Shown here: positions 1-12,300 of the stretch, piece by piece
How positions within the stretch are numbered: the stretch's first letter is position 1
How the letters are laid out: every line of letters starts with the position of its first letter
DNA from: Diphasiastrum complanatum
Taxonomy: Eukaryota; Streptophyta; Lycopodiopsida; Lycopodiales; Lycopodiaceae
Length of the DNA stretch: 64,000 nucleotides
Direction: 5' to 3'
Assembly: GCA_029204225.1 (NCBI GenBank)
Contig: CM055100.1
Coordinates: forward strand, 3,076,589 to 3,140,588
Translations under genes and position numbers: made by a program
The notes under the pieces: generated by a model
What the model saw: only the letters and a program-made list of their open reading frames with translations
Database searches by the model: none
What the model was told of the DNA's origin: nothing

Positions 1-828
1 GAAAGGCATAGATTGCCTAGTAATTCATGGCATGTATTCCTCAAGTCACTTCATGGCCACTAACTAATGTTTTGATGACTTAAGTTGTTTGTAGGAGACT
101 CAAATTGCAATTCTTTTTAGGAGTATATTTCATACTCAGATGATTCACTGATCATGTTGTGATCTTATCTAAAATTGGATATGATTTAGATTTTCATGTT
201 GACAAAGAAAATCTTAAATAGCCCATTGTGGACAAGAGATCCTTTTTGAGCCCATTGCTAAAGGAGCAAGCCTCTTGTAGTCCCATCACATCTATTGTGC
301 ATCATGGATCTTCTTCTGTGGGCTTGTTGTAGAACCAATCTCATTATATATGACAACGTCCACATGGGAGGACTCATAAGCATGATGCTTGAGACAAGGA
401 TTTTTTTTAGAATGTCGAACTAGAGAGCTTCTCATTATAATAATTGTGATGCTATGACTAGTCTAGAGAGCTTGCTCTTTAAAGAGATATTGGTTGCACC
501 TTGTAGTAGGTTAGCACTATACATCAATAGTGTGACAACTGTACTATAATATCGTATATGCTCTCCATCTTCTATTGAAGAAATTGGGTCGGGCTCGTTC
601 ACATATGCCTTTTACACTTTTGAAGGCTATGTACTTGTTATCAGTTGAGAGCATAAGTATTTGAATTACCTAGTGCATGCCTTTTAACACCTAAATCTTC
701 AACCCATTCTACTACTGCATAGTAATATACTTTTGTCTATCGCACTTATATAGCCACCACTAGTCCTATTGGTAGAACAAGCTATTAGCATCATGTTTGC
801 TTTCGAAAAGTGGTCATCAATATTGTAT
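1..828. other. No gene recognised (intron of DEG2)
   Basis: AT-rich sequence with no exon, LTR terminus or conserved protein motif that I can recognise in either strand. By position it belongs to the DEG2 intron downstream of the 3316-3360 exon, so the next exon must lie beyond the left edge. Confidence 0.5.
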
Positions 829-1203
829 CATAGTTGTGCACTGTGTTTCTAGAAACGCCGTCCAGAAACGCATTCAGAAACGAGTTTCTGAAACGCGTTT
901 TTGGGCTGTGGGACAGCGTTTCTCAGAAACTTTTTACAATATGGGTATCAAATTTAAAGCATTAATTAAGGGCAAGTACATTTATGTAGGTTGCCAAATC
1001 TTTCGAGTACAGGGGTGGTCCAGTTCAGGTGCATCAATTCCTGCTGGATTCTGTTAATCCCTATTGATTTTTTATATATATCTGTTTTTTTTTTCCAGAG
1101 ATTCTGAATCCAGAAACGAGGTTTCTGAGAAACGCGTGTGAGAATCTGAGAAACGCGTTTCTAGAAACGTTTTTCACCAAAAACGTGTTTCTGTGCAACT
1201 ATG
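829..1203. mobile_element. MITE-like non-autonomous DNA transposon with long terminal inverted repeats
   Basis: The 375-bp segment starts CATAGTTGTGCAC and ends GTGCAACTATG, a near-perfect terminal inverted repeat. Inside, both ends carry clusters of GAAACGCGTTTC-type short palindromes, so either strand could fold on itself. The flanks tattgtat (821-828) and atttgtat (1204-1211) match at 6 of 8 bases, compatible with an 8-bp hAT-type target duplication. There is no coding capacity apart from a chance short ORF. The superfamily is inferred from TIR shape and flank length only. Confidence 0.65.
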
Positions 1204-1589
1204 ATTTGTATTACGTTCATTGTGACCTGTTTTTACCCACCATTAGTCTTTATAATTGTTTTCTCAAGAAGATCTTAATGACAAACAGTTTCCATGGCCA
1301 CATATCCTACAAAACTTTCACTTTGAAATTACTACTTCTTGGGAAGAGTAATGGTAAATAAAATACTCTATCTAGCTTACTCACTTATCTTTCTTCTCTT
1401 GGGTGTCATCACAACTGATTGGTTTGACACACTTTCTAACCTCTGTTCGTAGTGTTGTAAGTTTTTAATCATTTATAATCTACTTCACAATTGGCCATTA
1501 TTCCAAATTAATTCCATTACAAATGGGCGCGCCTTCGCCACAATGTTGATCTTTGCATTCCTAATAACCAAACCATTCGCACACGATCT

Positions 1590-2480
1590 CTCAAATGCAC
1601 ATTATTCTCTAGTTGGTGGGCCATTTTGAATTCCTGAAATCTTCCACTTGCTTGAAGTCTCATTTTTATTGGCCTAGCATGAAGAAAGGAATGTCACAGT
1701 TATCCCAGACGGGTACCTTAGTGTCAAAACAAGTATTACTTCGAGGGAAAGACATATCAAATTATGGACCTATTCATACTCTACAAAGTTCAATTTTTGT
1801 ACTTCTTGTTTGAGTTATTTGGTGCTACTAGGGCATGTGATATTTTTGAAGTTAGGTAAAAAATTGCTATTATTAGTCAAAAGAGCCCTATGATGCTGAG
1901 CTCAGAGATGATCCAAAGTTGTTCCCTTTCTACCAAGTGTCATTCTTCATCTCTAGGTATAGCATAGCCAACGGAAACATCAATTACTATATGAGGCTAA
2001 GTGGGCATAAATAGGCCTATTGATGAAGCCCCATGGAAGTCCATTGATGTGTTTCTCATAATCTTTTGCTTCAAGACCAACACACGCACTTGTTGGGACC
2101 ATTCAATCAGCAACTCCATTCCTCCATCATAGGATTTCATAGACACATCCACCACATCAACTTTTCATCCACTATCTATCTCTTAAATTTGCCCACATTG
2201 AGGGCAGTGTTTTATCAATTTGGAGAGCCATTGACATTAATTTAGAGACATTACATTTGTGGGGGCCGTATTTGGAGCCAGAGGACATTGTTAGTTGTAT
2301 GGCTCAGTTACTATTTTTGGGCCCTTGGGTCCTTTGTGAGTCATATGGTTTATTAATCATTGATACATCATATGCTTCAATATCCATTGGTACTCTCTGG
2401 TAGGCGCAAACTACTAGGTCAGCCAGTCACGTTCACCCTAATCTTATCAATAGCCTTCAAATAGTCAAACCTCCTAGAGG
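1590..2480 (+). mobile_element. Relic of AGTTA-type Ty3 chromovirus (integrase end, chromodomain, start of 3' LTR)
   Basis: Around 1613 a translated stretch matches the integrase zinc-binding region (GHFEFLKSST...HFYWPSMKK). It is followed by pieces of the GPY/F module (NYGPIHTLQ), the RACDIF motif and a chromodomain end (about 1990-2050). At about 2199 ATTGAGGGCAGTGTT corresponds to the pre-LTR sequence of the element at 20329-25790, and weak LTR similarity continues to about 2480. Many stops and deletions make it an old relic. It lies antisense within a DEG2 intron. Confidence 0.6.
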
Positions 2481-2545
2481 TTCTCCAAAAGTGTATAAGA
2501 CAATTCCATACATGTGGGTGTGTACACACATGCAAATGCCGCATC

Positions 2546-2570
2546 CACACACACACACACACACACACAC
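2546..2570. repeat. (CA)n microsatellite
   Basis: Uninterrupted CA run of 25 bases. Confidence 0.9.
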
Positions 2571-2847
2571 GTCATAGACACATGTTCAACTTTTGCTAGG
2601 TAGACATTTGTCCTTTTGTATGTAGGAAATGTAATAAGAAAATGTGTATCATGCACATGTCCAATTGTGGATGATTTCAAATGTCTACTTTCACAAGATT
2701 TTCCTAGTTTAGACAACTTAGAAAAACTTCCAGCTTGGTGTTAACCTAGAGGTTTGTCAATCTATCATTAGGAAGTTGCTAGAAATCTGTATATTGAGTT
2801 AACAACTTGAACATGTTGCATAAATTCACAATCACAGTCAGCAATCA

Positions 2848-3108
2848 TAGTTCCCAAAAAATTCAAATCGAGGAGGTTGAATCATGATTCAAATCGATTT
2901 TGAACTTTCAAGGTTATGAATCGATCTAGTACCAAATAATTCTAAATTAAAGGGAGGGGGTGGAGAGGAAATACGAAATTTCAAAACAAAGGGGCCAAGA
3001 GGAGGGGACTTAAAAAAGTCAGACACAATAAAATTTGATTCAGAAACAGATTTGAAACTTCCTCGAAAGTATACAAATCAAGATCCCCTTGAACTATACC
3101 ACCCATTG
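2848..3108. repeat. Possible short inverted-terminus element
   Basis: Begins CATAGTTCCCAAAAAATTC and ends near CTTGAACTATACC, giving a short, imperfect terminal inverted repeat (ATAGTTC/GAACTAT) with several ATTCAAATCGA-type internal motifs. No convincing target duplication flanks it. It could be a decayed MITE or chance similarity. Confidence 0.25.
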
Positions 3109-3315
3109 ATTCAGTTATCGAAGTGGACAATTGTATAAGAGCCAATCAGCCATTAGACTCCAAAATGAAATTGAAGTTCTACCAACAACCATTGGAGACA
3201 ATTTTAAATATTTCGTTGCATGACCAATTTGCACGTTTGGCTTCAAGGAAAATGCATACAAGTTTTCAAGCTTGTAATGTTGACAATTTATACAATGAAA
3301 AGAATTAGCATATAC

Positions 3316-3360
3316 CTTAGCAACAAATTTCGTATCATCTCCTCTTCGCTTCACCTTTAC
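3316..3360 (-). CDS. DEG2: DEG2 exon encoding [15 protein letters not shown]
   Basis: This 45-bp exon is bounded by ..ggcag acceptor and gtatat donor (minus strand). It is phase 0 at both ends and directly continues the ...HHTQ codon of the exon at 10676-10739. It is the last DEG2 exon visible in the window. Confidence 0.85.
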
Positions 3361-6300
3361 CTGCCATGACCAAAGATGGCACATGCATGTGAGACATGCT
3401 AGATAAAGCTTGTGTGACGTAGAAAGTGGTTGATAGTAGGTCACACTCTATTCAAAAGAAACCATGCTGCAACAAGCTATGCAATGAAAGCCATAGCAAG
3501 CTTAGGAGGATGAACGCAAGAACAGGCTATAATGCATCAACACCAACTCCAAGTATATCCTCAAAAAATTCAATTTTCTGTCATACAATTGCATAGATTT
3601 CATAATTGAAGGCCGGACAAGATAGCTTTTGAGCGATAGAAATACACCTTGTTAGTTGCCTAAACATCAACAACCCTCTACCATGGAGGCTAATGCTCCA
3701 TTCAATAGAGATACTGAATATTCTTGGAAAAGTAACATTCATGATCATATAATTGCAATTTTCATTATAACTGCAAAGGTGACAGATTATTTCTGAAAAA
3801 TGAAAATAAGAAGCCACCAATAAAGTTTCAAGCCTTTACAGACAAGAACAAGCCTTCGAAGGACTTAGGACAAAAAAACTAGGAATTCAATACACTCTTG
3901 AGTAGCTCATGGTAGACAAAGAGATATGAGAGCTCAGCTACCTCTACACCCCCTTGAGAGCTCCAGCATTAAGGACCCTTTCCCTACTCGGACACTGACA
4001 GATGCCCAACCGCAATTGGGTAGGCTGAAAAGAGATGGGGCTTGCTCAAAAAGTAGCTAGGCATAGAGCCTGCTTTCTATAGAGTTTGCTCAACAGAGGT
4101 CGAGGCTCCTTGATGTTCATAGTGCATGTAATCCAGTTCAAGCTTCTCTTTGATCATGTCGTTCCACGTATAGCAGTTCTATCAATTATGGTGATGGCTA
4201 TCTAATAACACGTCTATGTGAAACCATTTGCATACCAAAGAAGAGACTGTGTGATCTCAAAGGCACGACCACCTAAAAAAACAATGGACCAAAACAACTT
4301 GAGCTGACCACGCCAAAATATCCTCTTCATGCATAGTTTTGAGAATCCTAAAGTTACGAATAGAGCCACAGCTGATCTAGAGCTAAGCTATGAAAGCATC
4401 ACATAAGCAAGACTTAAGCTATGAAAGCGGCACATAAGCAAGACTTAACCCTAGAAAGCAGGAAAGAGAGAGATTAAGGAGACTAAAGAGAGAGATCAAT
4501 ATCATCAGCTGAATAACAAATGACACAGTTTCCCTACTTATAGCCAAGAGGAAGCCCTAAAAGGAAGCTTCCGGTGGCTAGGGCCCAACTGGGAGGGAAA
4601 ATAGTGCGCCCTCCAAGAAGGCCCCCACTCTCCAGTAATATGTCCAAATGGCCTAATAATGAATAATAAGGCCAAAGGCCAACCATATAGTCTAAGTGTC
4701 ACTAATGAATAAAAAAGGGCCCAAGGCCTGCTTATGCATAAAGTAAAGTAAATGTAAATGGAATGTAATGAGCTGAGTCCATAACTTCTCCCTGGCACAT
4801 AAGAAAAAGACCCAACTGCCGAAAAGAAACTGGATCAAGTAGCAGCAAGCCCTGGTGCATCAACAACTAGAACATCTGATGTAGAGGAATCAACAAGTGC
4901 AACAAGAGCACGAGCCTGATCCGCAAGTGATGGTGTATGATAAAAGACATCAATAGGCTCCCATGTGGCCTCCTCAATAGGAACGACCATCTCGCTGGAC
5001 CAAAAACTGAATCTGTCGGCGGGCGTCGACTAGGTATAGACGAACTTGTAATATAGCAGCAGGTAAAAATGGAAATAACTCTGGAGCAGTAGGAAACTCA
5101 GCATCACAAGGAGCGTCATCCTCAATAGCAGCACGTAATAAACTGACATGGAATACATCATAGGCGCGTGTGGAAGCAAGAAGCTGTAAGCGATATGTAA
5201 CTGGACTAAGAACCTCCAAAATGCGATAAGGCCCATAATAACGTGGTGCAAGCTTCTCAGTAGAAGCATGGCCCTGGACAAAATGATGACGTGCAAACCG
5301 TAGGCATAGATAAACCATATCTCCAAGCTGAAACTCAACATGGCGGCGGTGACGATCAACTGAGGTCTGATAACGCTGCTGAACATGTTGTAAATGAGAA
5401 CTGGCCCGGTAATAAGCCTCTCGAGCACCTGATAGAAAGATGCAAGTGTGACAGGTGTATCCTCAGGAGGGAGAGGAATGCCAGGTAAAAGAGGTGCATA
5501 GCCATGAGATAATAAAAATGGTGAGACACTTGTGCTGGGTACTAACAGAGCTATTGTAGCTATACTCTACTAAACATAAATGCTGATCCCAATCCTTCCC
5601 TGAAAGTGTAACAAAATGGCGTAAATATCCTCAAGGATCCTATTAAGGACCTCAGACTGCCCATCAAAAGTAGAATGATAAGCAGATTCCATAAAAAACT
5701 GTACATCCAATATACGCATAAGCTTTGTCCAGAATATAGATGTAAACTTACTATCCCGATCAAAAAGGATAGTACGAGGAAATCCATGCAGGCAAAAAAT
5801 CTCTGATAGGAACAAACGTGCACACTGCTCTGTTGTGATAGTACTGCGAACTGGTATAAAATGTGCCTGTTTCGAGAACCTGTCAACTACCGCCATACAT
5901 GAATCGTGACCACGCTGGGTATGGGGAAGGCACGGATAAAGTTCATAGATATATCAGTCCATTGGCGATGAGGAATAGGCCAACTCTGGAGCAAACCAGC
6001 AGATTTAGCATGCGAGTTCTTATTACGAAGACAAAAAGGGCAGGTCCGAATAAGTACAGCAAGCTCAGATCGAAGAGAGGGCCAATAGAAATGGACTTTG
6101 AGACGAGCATAAGACTTCTGAAAACCAAAGTGACCCCCAACAGGAGAGGAATGAGCATCCGACAACAATTGGGAACGGATACCCAAGAGACTAGGAATAC
6201 AAAGAGAATCATAACGATAAAGACGGTTGTCAACAATGGAGTAAACCTGATGAGGACGGGACGAAACAGGTGGGGCAGAACTATAAACATCACAAAAATA

Positions 6301-9300
6301 AGAACATGTAAGGTATGCTGCAGGTAGATCATCAAACCATGGAAGAATAGTAGAAACGAGTGTATTCAACAAAGCTGGAAGACGAGATAATGCATCAGCA
6401 GCAGTGTTAGCACGACCAGGACGATACAATATGGAAAAATTAAAAGACTGTAAAAACTGCAACCAACGAAATAGACGATCACTAAGGTCACGTTGAGAAA
6501 ACAGATAACGTAAAAACTGGTGATCAGTAATAATGTCAAATGGAACTCGATACAGATAATGACGCCACTTCTTAAGAGCATAGATAATAGCAAGAATCTC
6601 TTTCTCATGCACAGAATAACGTTGCTCATAAGAGCGAAGACGACGCGACTCATAAGCAATAATACATTGTGACTGGCGAAGTAAAGCACCCAAACCAACA
6701 TTACTAGCATCAGTCTCAACAAGAAACTTTGATCAAACTGTGGTAAACACATAACGGCGGCATCAACAACAGCACAACGAAGAGTATCAAACGCTGACTG
6801 ACATTCAGAAGTCCAAAGAAAAGTACTAAACTTCTTCAAAAGTGCATGAAGAGGAGCTGCAATAGTGGCAAAATGAGGAACTGGACGACGAAGGTGAGTG
6901 GCTAACCCAAGGAACATACGAACATGATGAATATCAGCTGGTATAGGCCAATCCTGGATGGCTTGAACCTTATGAGGGTCCAGACGAATGTGTCCATTAC
7001 AAACAAGAAAACCAAGAAACTCGATCTCAGAAACAGCAAAAGAACATTTAGACAACTTAGCAAATAACTGGTGATGTACAAGTAACTGAAATACAGAGGA
7101 AAGATGGGAAACATGCTCAGCAAGAGACTGACTAAAAATAAGAATATCATCAAAATAAACCAAGACACAATGACCAAGAAGCGGACGCATGACGTTATTC
7201 ATCACATTTTGGAACGTAGGAGGGCCATTAGTAACACCAAAAGGAAGCACACGAAATTCATATAAACCAAGATGAGTACGAAAAGCAGTCTTATGTTCGT
7301 CAGAAGGGGTGCATCCTGATTTGGTAATATCCAGAACGAAGGTCTATCTTGGAAAAGATTTTAGAGGTACCGAGCTGGTCAAAGAGGTCATCCATGTGTG
7401 GAATAGGGTACTGATTACGAATAATCAACTTATTTAAAGCACGGTAATCAATAGAAAGGCGTTTGGTACCTTCTTTCTTTACTAACAAGGAGAACAGGGG
7501 CACCAAAAGGGTTGTGACTAGGAACAATGAGACCCTGATCTAACAAGGTAGTAATATGGAGCTCAAGCTCATCACGCTCAGATCGAGACATACGATAAGG
7601 GGGACGGGAAGGAGGAGCAGAAACCAGGACGCAAGTCAATATGATGGTTCACGTCACGTAGTGGTGGTAGCGTCGTAGGTTCTGAAAAGACAAAAGCATA
7701 CTGATCATAGATCACCTGAGGAACAGCTGCTGGACTAGAAACTGGAGGAACTGGTACTGCCCGTTGAACACATAATAAGGCTGCACAATGAGCCTTCGGC
7801 AGGCTGCGAATAAACTGCTTCCCAGTAATCAACTGGAAGTCTCCCTGAGAATCAATGCCAACAAGTGAGTGTGTAGCTGCATCATGTATAAATGTCAATG
7901 TCTGCTGTGTCAAGTTCAGTGTAACGGCTCCAAGAGATGCAAACCAATCAGCACCAGGATAAGATCATAACGTTCCATAGGAATAATGTAAAGATTTGCC
8001 TGTCCAAAAAAAATCTCCAATGCGGTATGGTAAACGCTGAAACATCTGAGAACTAGGAAAAGAATGGGAACTGGCAACCTCAATTGTGAGAGGCTGTGAA
8101 GCGAGAACAGGTGAAGCACGGATCCGACTAGTGATATAACTGCTAATAAAAGAATGAGTGCTGCCAGTATCAACTAAAGCAATATACTCACGACCTGTAA
8201 TACATACACGTAACCGAATGGAGCGAGGACCAAGACACCCTGTCCAAGTAGCATAGGCAAGCTGAGCATGGCAAGTAGCAGGAAGTAAATCAGTGGAAGG
8301 CTCAGAGGATAGGTCAGGCTCATCAGAAATATGAATGTAGATATCGGAATCATCTGGAGTAGTGCCCTCATGGTAAAAAACAGCAGTAGTAGTAGGGAGA
8401 GGCTGACGGCAATCACGGGCAAAATGGTCAAGACTCTTACAACGAAGCAAAGACGCTTCTGCTGAAGGTCAGCGAACTCTGCAGACGTGTAACGTCGGAC
8501 AAAAGCAGGTCGAGGAGTCGGAGGACGAGGAGACGAAGGGACAATGGAGAGAGCTGGAACAGAAGGGGCAGGTGTAGCGGTGGACGTAGCGGGGAAAAGA
8601 TGAAGCAGAAGGACGGGGTCGGGAGAAGCGGGAAGGAAGGGTGTCAGAGTACTTATGCTGTAAAGTACTGGCAAGAGACATCGCCTCAACAAGTGTGGGA
8701 GGACGGAAGGAAGAAACATCATAACGTAAAGCACCACGAAGCCCAGCAATGTAACGAGAAATAAGCTCAGTGGGCTGTAGATCTGTGAAAAGATAAGAAA
8801 GCTCCATAAACTGATCTGTATAAGAAGCAAGATCACTGGTCTGAGTGAGACTACGGAATGTATCACGTTGGCGGTCTGAGGATCAATGATAGCATGAGGG
8901 AGGTCACGGCGAAAAGTATGCCATACATGGAGCCCTTCCCGATCAGGATCAGCTCTATAAACTCGCCACCACGTGGCGGCGCGTCCATCTAAATGTAAAG
9001 CAGCCAACTGGATCTTCTGAGGATCAGTCTTAGGGTAGATCTAAAAATATGTGTCAAGCTTAGCAAACCAATTCTCTAAAAAGTTCCCGTCAGAGGAACC
9101 GGAATAGGTAGCAAGTTGTACCCTATCACGAAAGTCTCGAGCAAAGTGTGGCTCAGGAAGTGGGGGACATGAAAAGAAACCAGGAGGTGGTTCAGGTGGA
9201 ATGAACGGTCCACCACCAGGCTGACTAGCAGAGGAAGATGGAAATCCAAATGGAGGAGGAGTCCCAAATGAAGGAAAAACAAGAGCTTTATCAGGACCAT

Positions 9301-12300
9301 GAGGCTGTAAAGAATCAATCTGTGACTGCATAGTAGCAAAGCCCGTCATAACGGGGTATCGAAGCGAAGAACGAGGCCAGAAAGGGTCTCATCCATGCAA
9401 CGAAACTGATCGAATAAGGTTTCTTGAGTAGTCTCACTCGGGGTAGGTGAATGTGCCATAATGATAGTGGAAGCAATAGACGAAAACTTGAGAGAGCGGA
9501 CTCTTGTCATCACCCCAAATTAGTCTATTAAAACCACTATTATCACAACTAAGAAAGGACAGCAATCAGCAAATGAAAAAAGTGAAAATGAAGGCTGTAA
9601 AAATGCGCTGGACAGCCAGGAGGCAAGTGACAAATTGGAGTATCAAATGGAGTCGGAATTTCGTGAAATTTGGTTGAGGATGGGCGATGGACAGCCTGCA
9701 AACAAGGTGTGAAAAATGGCTGCAAACGGAGACAAAAACGGACGAAAGTGACAAGTATGAAGCGGGTTGGACAGCCTGCAAACAAAAGTGAGAGAGCTGA
9801 AAATGGGAGGAGGAACGGATGAAAGAGATGAGGGAATTGGGCGCTGGAGAGCCTGCAAACAAGCTGGAAATGGGTGATAGAGGGTTGGAACTTGGGCGCC
9901 GGAAATAATCTGCCCAAAAAAAAAAAAATTCCGGCCGCCAAATTTAGAGGAAGTACTTCCGCTAACTATCTGCTAAAGCTCCGCCAAGGAAAATGCTTTG
10001 ATAGGAGCTGGTCCTCCTCCAAACTGTGCTGAATGTTGCTGAAGCAAAGTGACGAAAGTCCTCAGCAAAGAGAGAAAAATCAGCAAGGAAAATGGGCACC
10101 CAATCAGAAAATCAGATCTGAAATTCAGCAATCAGGAAAGTGCTCTGATACCAAGTTACGAATAGAGCCACAGCTGATCTAGAGCTAAGCTATGAAAGCA
10201 TCACATAAGCAAGACTTAAGCTATGAAAGCGGCACATAAGCAAGACTTAACCCTAGAAAGCAGGAAAGAGAGAGATCAATATCATCAGCTGAATAACAAA
10301 TGACACAGTTTCCCTACTTATAGCCAAGAGGAAGCTTCCGGTGGCTAGGGCCCAACTGGGAGGGAAAATAGTGCGCCCTCCAAGAAGGCCCCCACTCTCC
10401 AGTAATATGTCCAAATGGCCTAATAATGAATAATAAGGCCAAAGGCCAACCATATAGTCTAAGTGTCACTAATGAATAAAAAAGGGCCCGAGGCCTGCTT
10501 ATGCATAAAGTAAAGTAAATGTAAATGGACGCGGCGAATGTAATGAGCCGAGTCCATAACTCCTAAGCCCTCTTTTAATATTTCTTACTAGTATGGGAAT
10601 GCATGACATTTCAACAAAAAACAAGTATAAATATCTCCACGCCTTCAGAAAAGATGAATCATATAATATGCCTACTTGGGTGTGGTGCTCAACACAATGT
10701 GCATTTGTCAGCAACCTCCGTCCAGAAATCATAAATCCACTGTGAAAGCAGGAACGTCATACTTGTATTAGAAATGTAGTGGTGAAACTTGAAAGTATCC
10801 AAACACCTAAACAACCACACATGATATACCAAAAGTATAGACCTTTGTTCATCCCATGCAGCATATACACAAAAAAATACATGTTTTTACCAAGCACACA
10901 TGCATAACCTAATATCCCATTAGCCTTACAAAGAATATGCATAGGAAATTCCAATAAGGCTCGTTTGTATTTATCTTCCGTAAAAAGTGGCTGTCTGGGG
11001 GATCAGATTTCCTATGTTGGTTTAGCACCCTTCTTAAAATCTTTAGAGAAAGCAATACAGTCTTGTTGTTAGCTATATGTGGTAGCCAGGGCAGCGTCAT
11101 ATTATATCCATAGCTGATGAATGTACGATCATAGGTACAGTGTCGTAGCACAGAATGGCAAATCCTACACTGCAAATGACCTGAACCATTATACACTTCT
11201 TGTTGCTCATTGCCCATCTACCATGGGCAAGCTTTTTGTATAAACAGCTTTAAGGAGAGATCTATGGGAACTGTGACCAAATAGATCCCCAATAATATGA
11301 TAGCATATGCCCTGATATGAGATTTTGAACTAGTATGCAAAATGCACTTGAAGCTTTGTTTATAACCATAGGACATGCAATAAAAAAAACTTAGACAAAG
11401 AAGTAATACAATCGAAATGAGTGGAACAACTTAAATATCATAAATTCCAAGTTCTTCACTCAATGCCCTTGCAATAAGGAAAAAAATCCTTGATTCAAGA
11501 TAAATTTCACTATAATGCATCTTGGTTTCCAAGGGGGGCACGAACCTGAGACCAAAGAAACTTTGGATACCAAACTAACCACCTAAGCCAACCCCGTTGG
11601 ATAAAATTTCACTATAATGAGGTGTTTCCTGATGCGAGAAATAAAAGAGGGGGCCAAGGTATAATAAATTGCTGTTAAGAGACCTTTTAGCACAAATTAT
11701 TTTGCAGTTTACATGATCCCATAGCATGCAAAATGACTCGGTGCATAATCATACATAACATCTTGCTTTCTTTGGAATTTTTGGCTCAACTTTGCTTAAT
11801 GCAGCTACCTACTTGATTTGCATATGGAAGACATTGTTGGGCACAAGTGAATATCAAACACAATCATAAGGCTAGCCTCTATACCATTATTTCTCCAGCT
11901 ACCACATTTATCAAGATCCAAGCTTTATTCTATTATTTTGAATGTAAGAAACATTAGCATAATTTCTCGACCATGCAGATTTGGAACTTGTCAGTTCAAC
12001 AGCCAACAAAAGCAGAGCTTCCTCAAGGACGTCTTGAAGAATGAGTTTTGTCTTCCATCTCAGGACCCAAGAATACTCATTATAGGTAGGATTTGGTATG
12101 GAACCTTCCACTCATGCAAGGGTGCTTGCCAACAATGGTGCATTTTCTTTTAGCTGACTTTTCTTCAATTTTGAAACAAGCTAGCAATTTATGTAAAAAC
12201 AATCCCATGTAGTCTCATTAAGCATGTGTAGCGCACGTGACAACGAAGACAGCAAGTTGGACAAATATAAGTAGCTTAGTCGATCAACATGAAGCAAAAC

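Larger units (their letters stand above)
4347..10566 (-). mobile_element. Complete Ty3/gypsy chromovirus with AGTTA...TAACT LTRs, TSD CCTAA
   Basis: Minus-oriented element in a DEG2 intron. Identical CCTAA direct repeats (4347-4351, 10562-10566) flank two LTRs that begin AGTTA and end TAACT. Order 5' to 3': 5' LTR, primer site directly abutting it, repeat-rich leader, gag, protease, RT, RNase H, integrase, chromodomain, the purine-rich GCCAGGGAG, 3' LTR. The two LTRs differ by only two substitutions and three indels, so insertion was recent, yet gag-pol carries many stops and frameshifts. The copy was therefore probably moved by proteins supplied in trans. Confidence 0.93.

Noticed and set aside
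10757-11217. Short minus-strand ORFs in the DEG2 intron as exons
   Set aside because: No conserved motif and not needed: flanking exons join in phase without them.
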